From Pseudoalteromonas luteoviolacea B = ATCC 29581 (GTDB lineage: Bacteria; Pseudomonadota; Gammaproteobacteria; Enterobacterales; Alteromonadaceae), in contig CAPN01000023.1 in assembly GCA_000333235.1 (NCBI GenBank), positions 1 to 64,000 on the forward strand: a stretch of 64,000 nt of DNA, written 5' to 3'. The number at the start of each line of letters is the position of its first letter. Position 1 is the first letter of the stretch. This document shows, piece by piece, positions 35,536 to 44,922 of this stretch. Under the pieces are notes generated by a model, which worked only from the letters and a program-made list of their open reading frames with translations, ran no database searches and had not been told where the DNA came from. Position numbers and translations under genes: made by a program.

Positions 35536-37704
35536 ATGAACCTTCGCCTAACCCTACTATCTGCAGCGGTTGTTGCTGCACTCGCAGGTTGCTCTAAAGC
35601 ACCAGAATCATCAGTAAATCAAACGGACGTCACAGCCACTGAAACAACGCAGTCGGTAGAAAATGTTTTACTTCAAGCATTTCAAGGTCCTTATCAAGGT
35701 GTACCGCAATTCGATAAGATGGATCTCAATTTACTTAAGCCGGCGCTAGAAGCGGCAATGACAGAGAATCTCGCCGAAGTTGAGACGATTGCAAATAACC
35801 AGGACTTGCCTAATTTTGAAAACACAATTGCCGAGTTAGAGCGTGCCGGCAGAACATTGGATCGCGTTTTTACCTACTATGGTATTTGGTCGAGCAACAA
35901 ATCAAGTCCAGAGTTTCGTGCGATCCAAGCAGAAATGGCACCTAAGCTGTCTGCATTTAACTCGCAAATTACGCAAAATGAAAAACTATTTGCCCGCATT
36001 AAAGCGGTTTTTGAAAGTGAAGAGTATAAAACGCTTTCTTCGGAACAACAGCGCGTTACGTGGTTAATTTACAACAGCTTTGCTCGTAATGGTGCAACAC
36101 TCGATGCACAATCTAAAAAACGTTATGCGGACATTAATCAGGAACTCGCTACGCTACACGCGAAGTTTTCTAGCAACGTTTTAGCCGATGAAGAAAACTA
36201 CGTTGTTTATTTAACTAAAGAACAGCTAGCTGGATTACCACAATCATTTATTGACTCTTCAGCGGCCGCAGCGAAAGAACGAGGCAAAGCAGATATGTTT
36301 GCTATCACAAATTCGCGCTCGTCTATGGATCCGTTTTTAACCTACTCAACAGAACGTGAACTGCGCGAGCAAGTTTGGCGTAATTACTATGATCGCGGAA
36401 ACAATGGCGATGCGTCAGACAACAATGGTTTGATTAAAGAGATCCTCACTTTACGCCACGAGCGAGTAAAACTACTAGGATACGAAAACTATGCGCAATG
36501 GCGATTAGAAGATCGCATGGCAAAAACACCAGAAAACGCAATGGGGTTAATGAACAAAGTATGGCCTGCTGCGATTGCTCGTGTTAAAGAAGAAGTTGCT
36601 GACATGCAAGCAATTGCAGATCAAGAAGGTGCAAACATTAAGATTGAACCTTGGGATTATCGCTTTTACTCAGAAAAAGTACGTAAGGCTAAATACGATT
36701 TAGATTCAAACGAAGTAAAGCAGTACCTTCAATTGGATAAACTTCGTGACGCGATGTTCTACGTTGCGGGACGTTTATTCAATTTCGAATTCACTGAAGT
36801 ACCCGAGGGTAAAGTACCTGTTTTTCACGAAGACGTAAAAGTATGGGAAGTAAAAGATAAAACCACGGGTAAGCACATTGGTCTTTGGTATCTCGACCCA
36901 TTTGCTCGCAAAGGGAAACGTTCTGGCGCATGGGCAACTACCTACCGTTCTTACACGACCTTTGATGGCGAAACCAATGTATTGAGCTCAAACAACTCAA
37001 ACTTCGTCAAAGGAGCAGAAGGTAAGCCAACGTTAATTTCTTGGTCAGACGCTGAAACTTATTTTCACGAATTCGGTCACGCTCTGCATTTCTTAGCCGC
37101 GAATGTTGCCTACCCAACGTCACATTCTGGTGTACGTGACTACACAGAGTTTCAATCACAGCTTCTAGAGCGTTGGTTGTTAACAGACGAAGTCATCAAC
37201 AATTATTTAGTCCATGCGCAAACCGGTGAACCGATGCCAGCAGAGTTAGTCGCTAAAATTAAGAACTCGTCAACATTCAACCAAGGTTTCTCAACAACCG
37301 AATACATGGCGTCTGCGATTATGGATCTACTGTATCACACCACCGATCCAGCAAAGATAGAGCCGCAGCAGTTTGAGAAAGAAGAACTGACGAAACTAGG
37401 TATGCCAAGTGAAATTGTAATGCGTCACCGTAGCACACACTTCGGTCATATTTTCTCAGGTGAAGGGTATTCTGCAGGTTACTACGGCTATTTATGGGCT
37501 GAAGTGTTAACGTCTGATGCAGCAGAGGCGTTTGCGAATGCACCTGGCGGTTTCTACGACGAAGAGGTTGCAGGTCGCTTAGTGAAATACCTATTCTCAG
37601 TTCGTAATGCGATGGACCCTGCTGAAGCCTATCGCCAGTTCCGAGGTCGCGATGCAGAAGTCGATGCGCTCATGCGTGATCGAGGCTTTCCAGTCACGAA
37701 ATAA
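35536..37704 (+). CDS. M3-family metallopeptidase (Dcp-like), lipoprotein form
   Basis: The 722-residue protein begins with a lipoprotein signal (lipobox LAGC, cysteine 19) and is otherwise a thimet/Dcp-type peptidase. The zinc motif HEFGH is at residues 511-515 (TYFHEFGHALHF), the third ligand lies in the following helix (DYTEFQSQLLERW), and the C-terminal substrate-binding HFGHIFSGEGYSAGYYGYLWAEV is intact. It cleaves short peptides, probably in the periplasm. The upstream 950-bp array region is its likely control region. A clear terminator follows. Confidence 0.92.
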   Translation: MNLRLTLLSAAVVAALAGCSKAPESSVNQTDVTATETTQSVENVLLQAFQGPYQGVPQFDKMDLNLLKPALEAAMTENLAEVETIANNQDLPNFENTIAELERAGRTLDRVFTYYGIWSSNKSSPEFRAIQAEMAPKLSAFNSQITQNEKLFARIKAVFESEEYKTLSSEQQRVTWLIYNSFARNGATLDAQSKKRYADINQELATLHAKFSSNVLADEENYVVYLTKEQLAGLPQSFIDSSAAAAKERGKADMFAITNSRSSMDPFLTYSTERELREQVWRNYYDRGNNGDASDNNGLIKEILTLRHERVKLLGYENYAQWRLEDRMAKTPENAMGLMNKVWPAAIARVKEEVADMQAIADQEGANIKIEPWDYRFYSEKVRKAKYDLDSNEVKQYLQLDKLRDAMFYVAGRLFNFEFTEVPEGKVPVFHEDVKVWEVKDKTTGKHIGLWYLDPFARKGKRSGAWATTYRSYTTFDGETNVLSSNNSNFVKGAEGKPTLISWSDAETYFHEFGHALHFLAANVAYPTSHSGVRDYTEFQSQLLERWLLTDEVINNYLVHAQTGEPMPAELVAKIKNSSTFNQGFSTTEYMASAIMDLLYHTTDPAKIEPQQFEKEELTKLGMPSEIVMRHRSTHFGHIFSGEGYSAGYYGYLWAEVLTSDAAEAFANAPGGFYDEEVAGRLVKYLFSVRNAMDPAEAYRQFRGRDAEVDALMRDRGFPVTK

Positions 37705-37724
37705 AGTCTGCAAATAAAATATCC

Positions 37725-37755
37725 GTGTGCTAGTACTTACTAGCACACTATTTTT
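37725..37755 (+). terminator. Intrinsic terminator of the M3 peptidase gene
   Basis: GTGTGCTAGT (37725-37734) pairs with ACTAGCACAC (37739-37748) around a 4-nt loop, followed by TATTTTT. It may also serve the convergent formaldehyde operon. Confidence 0.88.
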
Positions 37756-37799
37756 ATACTAACGGTCTTTTTGACCCCTGCCAAAATCAATCTCATTAA

Positions 37800-38636
37800 C
37801 TAAAAAAGATATTCAGCGTGAAAGCGAAGATGATCGTCAATAAAACTCGATATAAAATAATAGCTGTGATCGTAACCTGGGTGCATCCTAAGTTCGAAAC
37901 GCCCTGAATACCTCTGTGCAGCAAGCTCGAGAGTATGTGGTTTTAACTGCTCCACTAAAAAGTTATCCGCTTCACCTTGATCGACTAAAATCGGCGTCGA
38001 CGCAGCAGATGTTTGCAGAAGTATGCTTGCGTCATGCTGCTTCCACTTTTCCATATCTTGTCCAAAATAAGCGGTAAATGCTTTTTCACCCCAAGGACAT
38101 TGAGTGGGGTTGCTTATAGGGCTAAATGCAGAAATCGACACATATTGTTCAGTGTTTTTAAGCCCTAATGTCAATGCACCGTGTCCACCCATACTGTGTC
38201 CTGCTATGGCAGCGGTGTCTGTAATCGGAAAGTGGGTCTGGATAAGCGCTGGCAGTTCTTTGGTGACATAGTCATCCATTTTGTAATGCGCATCCCAAGG
38301 AGCTTGCGTCGCATTAACATAAAACCCTGCACCTTGGCCTAAATCATAGCCACTGTCGTCAGCAACTGCTTCACCGCGGGGACTCGTGTCCATTGCGACA
38401 ATCGCTATACCAAGCTCGGCCGCGACGCGAAATACACCGGCCTTTTGCATAAAGTTTTCGTCTGTACAGGTTAATCCAGAAAGCCAATAAAGCACTGGTA
38501 CTTTGAGTTTTTCTGACGCCTGTGGCGGCAAAAATATCGCAAAACGCATCGTGCAATTTAATACTTCCGAACGATGCATATATTGTTTATGCCAACCATC
38601 GAACACTCGATGTTGGCTCACATTTTGTAGCGACAT
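37800..38636 (-). CDS. fghA: S-formylglutathione hydrolase
   Basis: The alpha/beta hydrolase of the esterase D type has the nucleophile motif GHSMGGHGALTLG, the acid in VDQGEADNFL and the histidine in HPGYDHSYYF. The N-terminal KVPVLYWLSGLTCTDENFMQKAG is the family hallmark. It hydrolyses S-formylglutathione to formate and glutathione, the second step of formaldehyde removal. It follows frmA by 11 bp in the same operon. I take ATG 38636 as start with AGAGGT just upstream; the GTG two codons earlier overlaps that site. Confidence 0.93.
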   Translation of the reverse strand: MSLQNVSQHRVFDGWHKQYMHRSEVLNCTMRFAIFLPPQASEKLKVPVLYWLSGLTCTDENFMQKAGVFRVAAELGIAIVAMDTSPRGEAVADDSGYDLGQGAGFYVNATQAPWDAHYKMDDYVTKELPALIQTHFPITDTAAIAGHSMGGHGALTLGLKNTEQYVSISAFSPISNPTQCPWGEKAFTAYFGQDMEKWKQHDASILLQTSAASTPILVDQGEADNFLVEQLKPHTLELAAQRYSGRFELRMHPGYDHSYYFISSFIDDHLRFHAEYLF

Positions 38637-38647
38637 GAGCACCTCTA

Positions 38648-39805
<1,158 letters not shown>

Positions 39806-39897
39806 TTACTCGCTGAATCTAAAACGCGATAAATACTTTTAAAGAGCTCTAGTATAGTCGCAATTTGCTTTGTGATAATCACTGAGTTTGGTAAATT

Positions 39898-39919
39898 ATT
39901 ATTACGTATTTGTAATAAT
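39898..39919. promoter_or_regulatory. Candidate LysR-type operator between frmA and its regulator
   Basis: ATTATTAC (39898-39905) and GTAATAAT (39912-39919) form a dyad with a 6-bp spacer, containing ATTAC-N6-GTAAT. It ends nine bases before the LysR start, where LysR proteins commonly repress themselves while activating the divergent gene. Confidence 0.5.
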
Positions 39920-39928
39920 TAAGAATCA

Positions 39929-40807
39929 ATGGCAACGTGGGAAGGGGTGAGTGAATTTGTTGCAGTGGCTCAACTGTCTAGTTTTAGCCAAGCAGCAGTG
40001 CGTTTAGATACTTCAGTGGCGCAAGTAAGCAGAAAAGTAAATTTCTTAGAACAACGATTGGGCGTCAAATTATTAAATCGAACTACACGTAAGGTGACGT
40101 TAACTGAAGCAGGCCTTTTATATTTCAATAAATGCAAACACTTAGTGGATGAGCTCGCACTCGCTGAATTAGCCGTGACACACATGCAACAGCAACCCTC
40201 TGGTCATTTAAAAATCACAGCGCCAGTAACATATGGAGAGAAGCATCTAGCGCCAGTGCTGAATGATTTTCTAGTGGACTATCCACAAATCGAACTAGAA
40301 CTTATTTTGACAAATCAACGATTAGATTTAATCGAGCTGGGGATCGATTTAGCCATACGCCTAGGCCAATTACGTGATTCGTCGCTCATTGCCAAACGTT
40401 TAGCAACGCGTCAACTTTATGTCTGTGCCTCGCCTGAATATCTAAGTAACCACGGCGAACCGCATACGTTATCTGAATTACCGCACCATCAATGTATGCA
40501 AGGTACAATTGATGCGTGGCGCTTTTTGGATAACAATCAAGAGACAACGATCCGCATTGAAGGCAGAATGCGCTGCAATAGTGGTTTTGCGCTTCGCGAT
40601 GCCGCATTAAAAGGGCTCGGTATCGTTCAGTTGCCAGACTATTATATTCAAGAAGACTTAGAACAACTTAGACTTATCGAAATACTCAAGCCATATCGCG
40701 CCCAACGCGAAGGCATTTGGGCGCTTTATCCAAAAAATCGCTTTTTGCCTGCAAAAGTTCAATTGGTAATAAAATATTTAGCTGAACGATTACAGACATC
40801 AAAATAA
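39929..40807 (+). CDS. LysR-family regulator of the formaldehyde operon (inferred)
   Basis: The 292-residue protein has the N-terminal winged helix (FVAVAQLSSFSQAAVRLDTSVAQVSRKVNFLEQRLGVKLLNRTTRKVTLTEAG) and an effector domain of the CrgA/DmlR-like branch (AITYGE-like VTYGEKHLAPVLNDFL, LIELGIDLAIRLG). It is divergent from frmA with 132 bp between. A dyad at 39898-39919 lies just upstream. That it senses formaldehyde or its glutathione adduct is inference from position. Confidence 0.88.
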   Translation: MATWEGVSEFVAVAQLSSFSQAAVRLDTSVAQVSRKVNFLEQRLGVKLLNRTTRKVTLTEAGLLYFNKCKHLVDELALAELAVTHMQQQPSGHLKITAPVTYGEKHLAPVLNDFLVDYPQIELELILTNQRLDLIELGIDLAIRLGQLRDSSLIAKRLATRQLYVCASPEYLSNHGEPHTLSELPHHQCMQGTIDAWRFLDNNQETTIRIEGRMRCNSGFALRDAALKGLGIVQLPDYYIQEDLEQLRLIEILKPYRAQREGIWALYPKNRFLPAKVQLVIKYLAERLQTSK

Positions 40808-40823
40808 GTCTCTGATAAAAATG

Positions 40824-41531
40824 TTAATCGGCTATTTGGACTTTTCCATTAATATTATTAATGGATAGGTCGCCAGAGCCTGCGTCGACAATCTCTAAGC
40901 CATTTGCACCATCAACAACGATGTCACCTGAGCCATCATCAATTTTGACTTTACCAGCAACATTGACAACACGAATGTCGCCTGATCCATCATCAAGGGT
41001 AACATTACCTTTTGAGTCAACGATATTGATCGAACCTGAGCCGTCTTCTATCTCAATGTTGTTGCCACCAATGATGTCTATGTCGCCTGAGTTGTCATCA
41101 ATGATCAAATCGCCGTTAACGTTTTGAATATCAATATCGCCGCTACCATCTTCAATATCAAGGTTAAAGTGTGAGGGCACATTAACGACTAAATCAATAC
41201 GTGGACTATTTCCCGAATACCAACTTATGCCATCGTTGTGATGTGCGATAAGCTCTGCTGTCTTACCGCTTTTCGTAAGGCTAAACTCATAGTTCTTTTC
41301 TTTAGTGGTGAGGATAGAGGCTTCTACTGTAATAGTATCAAGCCCTTCGATACCACGAATTGTAATATCTCCAGCAACTAAATCAGCGTTAAGCGTGGAC
41401 AGCGTTTTCGCATCTAATGTCAGTGTTTCAGTTAGTCGCTCGGTTGCACGTTTGCCACTATTTGCATCAATGTGGATCACACAACCACTTAGTGATAAAC
41501 CAACAGCAAGTAGAGTTAGCTTCTTAAACAT
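40824..41531 (-). CDS. DUF4097-type lipoprotein with GSGDI beta-helix repeats
   Basis: The 235-residue product has a lipoprotein signal (lipobox LSGC, cysteine 17). From about residue 125 it repeats a 16-20-residue unit built around D-x-GSGDI (EDGSGDIDIQN, DDNSGDIDI, EDGSGSINI, DDGSGDIRVV, DDGSGDIVVD, DAGSGDLSIN), which should form a right-handed beta-helix, as in DUF4097/head-GIN-like putative adhesins. The function is unknown. AAGGA precedes the ATG. The DNA repeats also keep the opposite strand open, which is a by-product. Confidence 0.8.
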   Translation of the reverse strand: MFKKLTLLAVGLSLSGCVIHIDANSGKRATERLTETLTLDAKTLSTLNADLVAGDITIRGIEGLDTITVEASILTTKEKNYEFSLTKSGKTAELIAHHNDGISWYSGNSPRIDLVVNVPSHFNLDIEDGSGDIDIQNVNGDLIIDDNSGDIDIIGGNNIEIEDGSGSINIVDSKGNVTLDDGSGDIRVVNVAGKVKIDDGSGDIVVDGANGLEIVDAGSGDLSINNINGKVQIAD

Positions 41532-41854
41532 TGAATTTTCCTTGTTTTAATTATTTCAGTTGGCATTATATAGCAAACTTCTTGCCAAACCTTAATTTAA
41601 TTAAATTTCAATGAGTTAGTAGATTTAACAACGAGTGTGATAAGATATTTTAGGCAAACACGCTAAAAAATAGTAAAAATTACCGGATGAAACTTTCGCG
41701 GTTTTCAGAAGATTTCCCCAATTCGGCGAAATGAAAAAAATGCGCTACGCTTATATGAATAAAAAACCATGGACGACTAAATACCACTTCAGTGGTACTA
41801 CAAACAATTAAAACAACAAGGCACTAGAACTCTAAGTCGAGGTTATGTCCATAC
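41532..41854. promoter_or_regulatory. Divergent intergenic region with dyad TACCACT-TC-AGTGGTA
   Basis: The 323-bp space separates the DUF4097 lipoprotein gene from the propeller/GGDEF gene. A perfect dyad TACCACT (41782-41788) / AGTGGTA (41791-41797) lies about 60 bases upstream of the GGDEF start and could be an operator. I see no gene or small RNA with confidence in the rest. Confidence 0.4.
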
Positions 41855-44800
41855 ATGTATCAACTACTGCGTTTTTTTTGGGTTTTAACCTGTATTTGCA
41901 ACTTTTTACCTATTGTTGCGCAAGCAGATGAGTTTTGGCCTCTTCACCATTACGATATTCAAAATTGGAGTGTCGCGGATGGTTTACCCCAGATCAGTGT
42001 CTACGACATCGAAAAAGACTCTCAAGGCTACCTGTGGCTCGCCACTGAAAAAGGCATTGTAAAATTCGACGGTGCACGTTTTACCACTTATTCCAAAGAA
42101 CATACGTCACTTCTTGAAAATCCCCGGATTAATCGTCTTCTTTGGACATCAAACAACGAATTACTCATTGCAACTGACAGTGAATTCATACGCTTTAAAA
42201 ACGGAAGGTTTACCTCTATTGATACCTCAGTTACCGACTCAAAACGGGTTACTGACCTTATCCAAACCACTGATGGTAAAGTTTTTGTTGCCGCTGGAAA
42301 CTTATACTTGTATGACGATAATCAGCTAACTGAGATCCACAAAACAGATAGCCCTATAACACGCCTTGCGCGCATGTATAACCGCGTCTGTTTGGCAACA
42401 ACCGAATTGTATGGATGTGTCAGCGGCAATCGTTTTATCCCACTTGGAAATTCTTTTCCGTCGAATTGGCACGTCACACATTTGATTGAACATCAGAACC
42501 ATACCTTCATCGGCAATCAATTTGGTTTATTTCGCCTTGGTGATGACCAAATCTGGCATCAAATAGTGCTTGGAGAAAACCAAAAAACGACCAATATTCG
42601 TGCCGTGTTTGCGCAAAATAATAGTACACTGTGGGTTGGAACAGACACCCATCTATTTCGTCTTTATAATGGTGCGGTATCAGAAAGTATTGAATATAAA
42701 ACTCAACCTATATTAAGTATGGTGTTAGATGGCTTCGTTGATGAAATGGGGCATTTGTGGATAGGGACACTCATATCAGGTTTAATCAGGACTGAATTAA
42801 ATGCTGCCGTTCACATTCCCCCATCACAAGGCATTGACGATGCCTTAATTTGGAGTGTCGGCGAAAGTGAAGGAACCATTTTTGTTGGAACTGCCGCTGG
42901 ATTCTATAAGCAAACAAGCACCAAACAATTTGAGCAAGTGCGCTTGCAACCAACTCCAAATAATAGCGCCGTTTACAGCTTTCATTTCGATCCTTCTACA
43001 AACAATCTATGGCTTGGAACGAAAGGCGGTCTATCTTTATATGATTCTCGCGAATTCACATTAAAACAACGCTTCCCTCAGTTAGATCGCGTACAAATTA
43101 ATACGATTTATCAAGAAGAAACGCCGAATGTTTGGCTTGGGACTCAGCAAGGCTTGTGGCAGTTTAATGGCTCCGACGTTACCTCTCATCCTGATTTTGA
43201 AAACAATATCTATGGTGGTGTGCGCACTCTGTATCAGCACGACGGCACGCTTTGGGTTGGTACCGAAAAAGGCTTACTGAAACAACAAGGAGCAAATTTT
43301 GTTCTAGTCGATCACCCCATTTTATCAAATACGTTTATCTCAACCCTTTCCGAGCTTTCTGATGGACGGCTCATCGTTGGGACATTCCAACATGGCGTTT
43401 ACATCAAACAAGACACACATTGGCAGCAATTAAGTCTCGCGCAGGGATTGCCAATGGATAATGCAACGTACGTCACTCAATTGGAAAACGTATTATTATG
43501 GGGAGGTCTGCAAGGTTTGATGGCTATTGACATAACTAGCTTACAAACAGAACAATTAAAATACCGCCTTATTGTTGACAACACTGGCAATGGCCGCACC
43601 ACTGAACGCAATCGTTGTTGCAATGGTGCAGGTGCCAATAAAGGGCTAACCTTAGATAGCGAAACATACTTCCCAACCGTCGCAGGGGTATTAAAAATAT
43701 ATCATCGACTTATCGAAAAGCCGGAAACACCCGCCGTACCCTTGTTCGAATCCTTAGAAGTTAACGGTAACATCATTCAGCCTCCTTATGATTTAAATAC
43801 TAAACAAAAAGACTGGCGCTTAACCTTTACCACTCCTTACTTTGGTAGAGCATTTGAACTAGAGTTTCGCTACATGCTTAAAGGTTATGATGAGCAATGG
43901 AAATACTCGAGTGAATTACGTCAAGCCAACTACACTAATTTACCGGGTGGCGAATACCAGTTTTTAGTCCAAGTCAAAAAACGAGGCTTTTCTGATTGGA
44001 GTGATTCTTTAGTTACGCCAATTTCAAAACAGCGAACTTGGTTTGAAACTTGGTGGTTTTATATGTTGCTTGCCGTTACCTTTGCCATCGTGTTTAGTGT
44101 GCTGTGGCGATACCGTAGCGCCGTATTATTAGCGCGCCAAATTGAACTTGAACATCAGGTGGCTAAACGTACAAGTGAATTGAATAACGCCAACAAGCAA
44201 CTACTGCTAGCCAATGAAAAACTCTTAAATGCCAGTCAACGCGATGCGCTAACAGGTCTGCATAATCGCCATTATTTGTCGACTAATCGAAACAAGATCC
44301 TTGCAGGAGATTGGGACGCTGAGCAATTTTGTATCCTCTTAGTCGATCTAGATGATTTTAAATCCATTAACGATACCTTTGGTCATGCTATTGGCGATGA
44401 GGTGCTCATTCAATTTGCTGATGTGCTATCAAGAGCTACAACCAGTGGCGATCACGTACTGCGTTGGGGAGGTGAAGAGTTCGTCGTGATAAGCCGTCAT
44501 TGTAACGACCTCGGTGCATGCGCTACCTCCTTGTTAGATTCAATGCTCAATGCTCAATGGGCGCATAAACAACCAGTTCACGCCTCTATCGGCATCTGCA
44601 GCATTGCCAAAACAACAATGGATGAATCGTTGTTTGAAGACCTCTTACATATTGCTGATAAAGCAATGTATTACATTAAAGACCATGGCAAAGACGGCTG
44701 GTGTTGGATAAAGCTCACTTCTTCCCTTACGCCTGTTCTGCGAAATAAGCTGCATGAAAGCACTGTGACACAATTAAAGGAAATTAAAGAAGTAAGCGTG

Positions 44801-44857
44801 ACAATACACGCTCAAAAATGTCAATCTGAAGGGCTATTCAAACCAAAAACGGGGTAA
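41855..44857 (+). CDS. Periplasmic two-component-propeller sensor with GGDEF diguanylate cyclase
   Basis: The 1000-residue protein starts with a signal peptide (…NFLPIVAQA). Residues about 35-590 carry beta-propeller repeats (YDIEKDSQGYLWLATEKGIVKFDG, LWVGTEKGLL, VWLGTQQGLWQF), and a Y_Y_Y domain follows at about 640-720 (LEFRYMLKGYDEQWKYSS). One membrane helix lies at about 733-752, then a coiled coil and a GGDEF domain with RWGGEEF at 870-876, so cyclase activity is likely. The inhibitory-site arginine five residues upstream is absent (TSGD in place of RxxD), so product inhibition may be weak. It resembles Bacteroides hybrid sensors with the kinase replaced. A histidine-kinase gene follows 65 bp later. 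Confidence 0.9.
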   Translation: MYQLLRFFWVLTCICNFLPIVAQADEFWPLHHYDIQNWSVADGLPQISVYDIEKDSQGYLWLATEKGIVKFDGARFTTYSKEHTSLLENPRINRLLWTSNNELLIATDSEFIRFKNGRFTSIDTSVTDSKRVTDLIQTTDGKVFVAAGNLYLYDDNQLTEIHKTDSPITRLARMYNRVCLATTELYGCVSGNRFIPLGNSFPSNWHVTHLIEHQNHTFIGNQFGLFRLGDDQIWHQIVLGENQKTTNIRAVFAQNNSTLWVGTDTHLFRLYNGAVSESIEYKTQPILSMVLDGFVDEMGHLWIGTLISGLIRTELNAAVHIPPSQGIDDALIWSVGESEGTIFVGTAAGFYKQTSTKQFEQVRLQPTPNNSAVYSFHFDPSTNNLWLGTKGGLSLYDSREFTLKQRFPQLDRVQINTIYQEETPNVWLGTQQGLWQFNGSDVTSHPDFENNIYGGVRTLYQHDGTLWVGTEKGLLKQQGANFVLVDHPILSNTFISTLSELSDGRLIVGTFQHGVYIKQDTHWQQLSLAQGLPMDNATYVTQLENVLLWGGLQGLMAIDITSLQTEQLKYRLIVDNTGNGRTTERNRCCNGAGANKGLTLDSETYFPTVAGVLKIYHRLIEKPETPAVPLFESLEVNGNIIQPPYDLNTKQKDWRLTFTTPYFGRAFELEFRYMLKGYDEQWKYSSELRQANYTNLPGGEYQFLVQVKKRGFSDWSDSLVTPISKQRTWFETWWFYMLLAVTFAIVFSVLWRYRSAVLLARQIELEHQVAKRTSELNNANKQLLLANEKLLNASQRDALTGLHNRHYLSTNRNKILAGDWDAEQFCILLVDLDDFKSINDTFGHAIGDEVLIQFADVLSRATTSGDHVLRWGGEEFVVISRHCNDLGACATSLLDSMLNAQWAHKQPVHASIGICSIAKTTMDESLFEDLLHIADKAMYYIKDHGKDGWCWIKLTSSLTPVLRNKLHESTVTQLKEIKEVSVTIHAQKCQSEGLFKPKTG

Positions 44858-44922
44858 AATTTAGCCACACTGGTTAACCTAGGCTACAATTTGAAAATGA
44901 AAGTAAGAACGTAATTAAGCTC

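Noticed and set aside
37754-37763. TTATACTAAC downstream of the M3 peptidase as an extra array copy
   Set aside because: Only the ten-base half matches; the GATC core is absent (CACT at that position), so it was not counted.
40861-41127. Open frame antisense to the DUF4097 lipoprotein gene
   Set aside because: It mirrors the GSGDI repeat codons, has a biased S/P-rich composition and no ribosome site. The minus-strand frame has a lipoprotein signal and full family structure.
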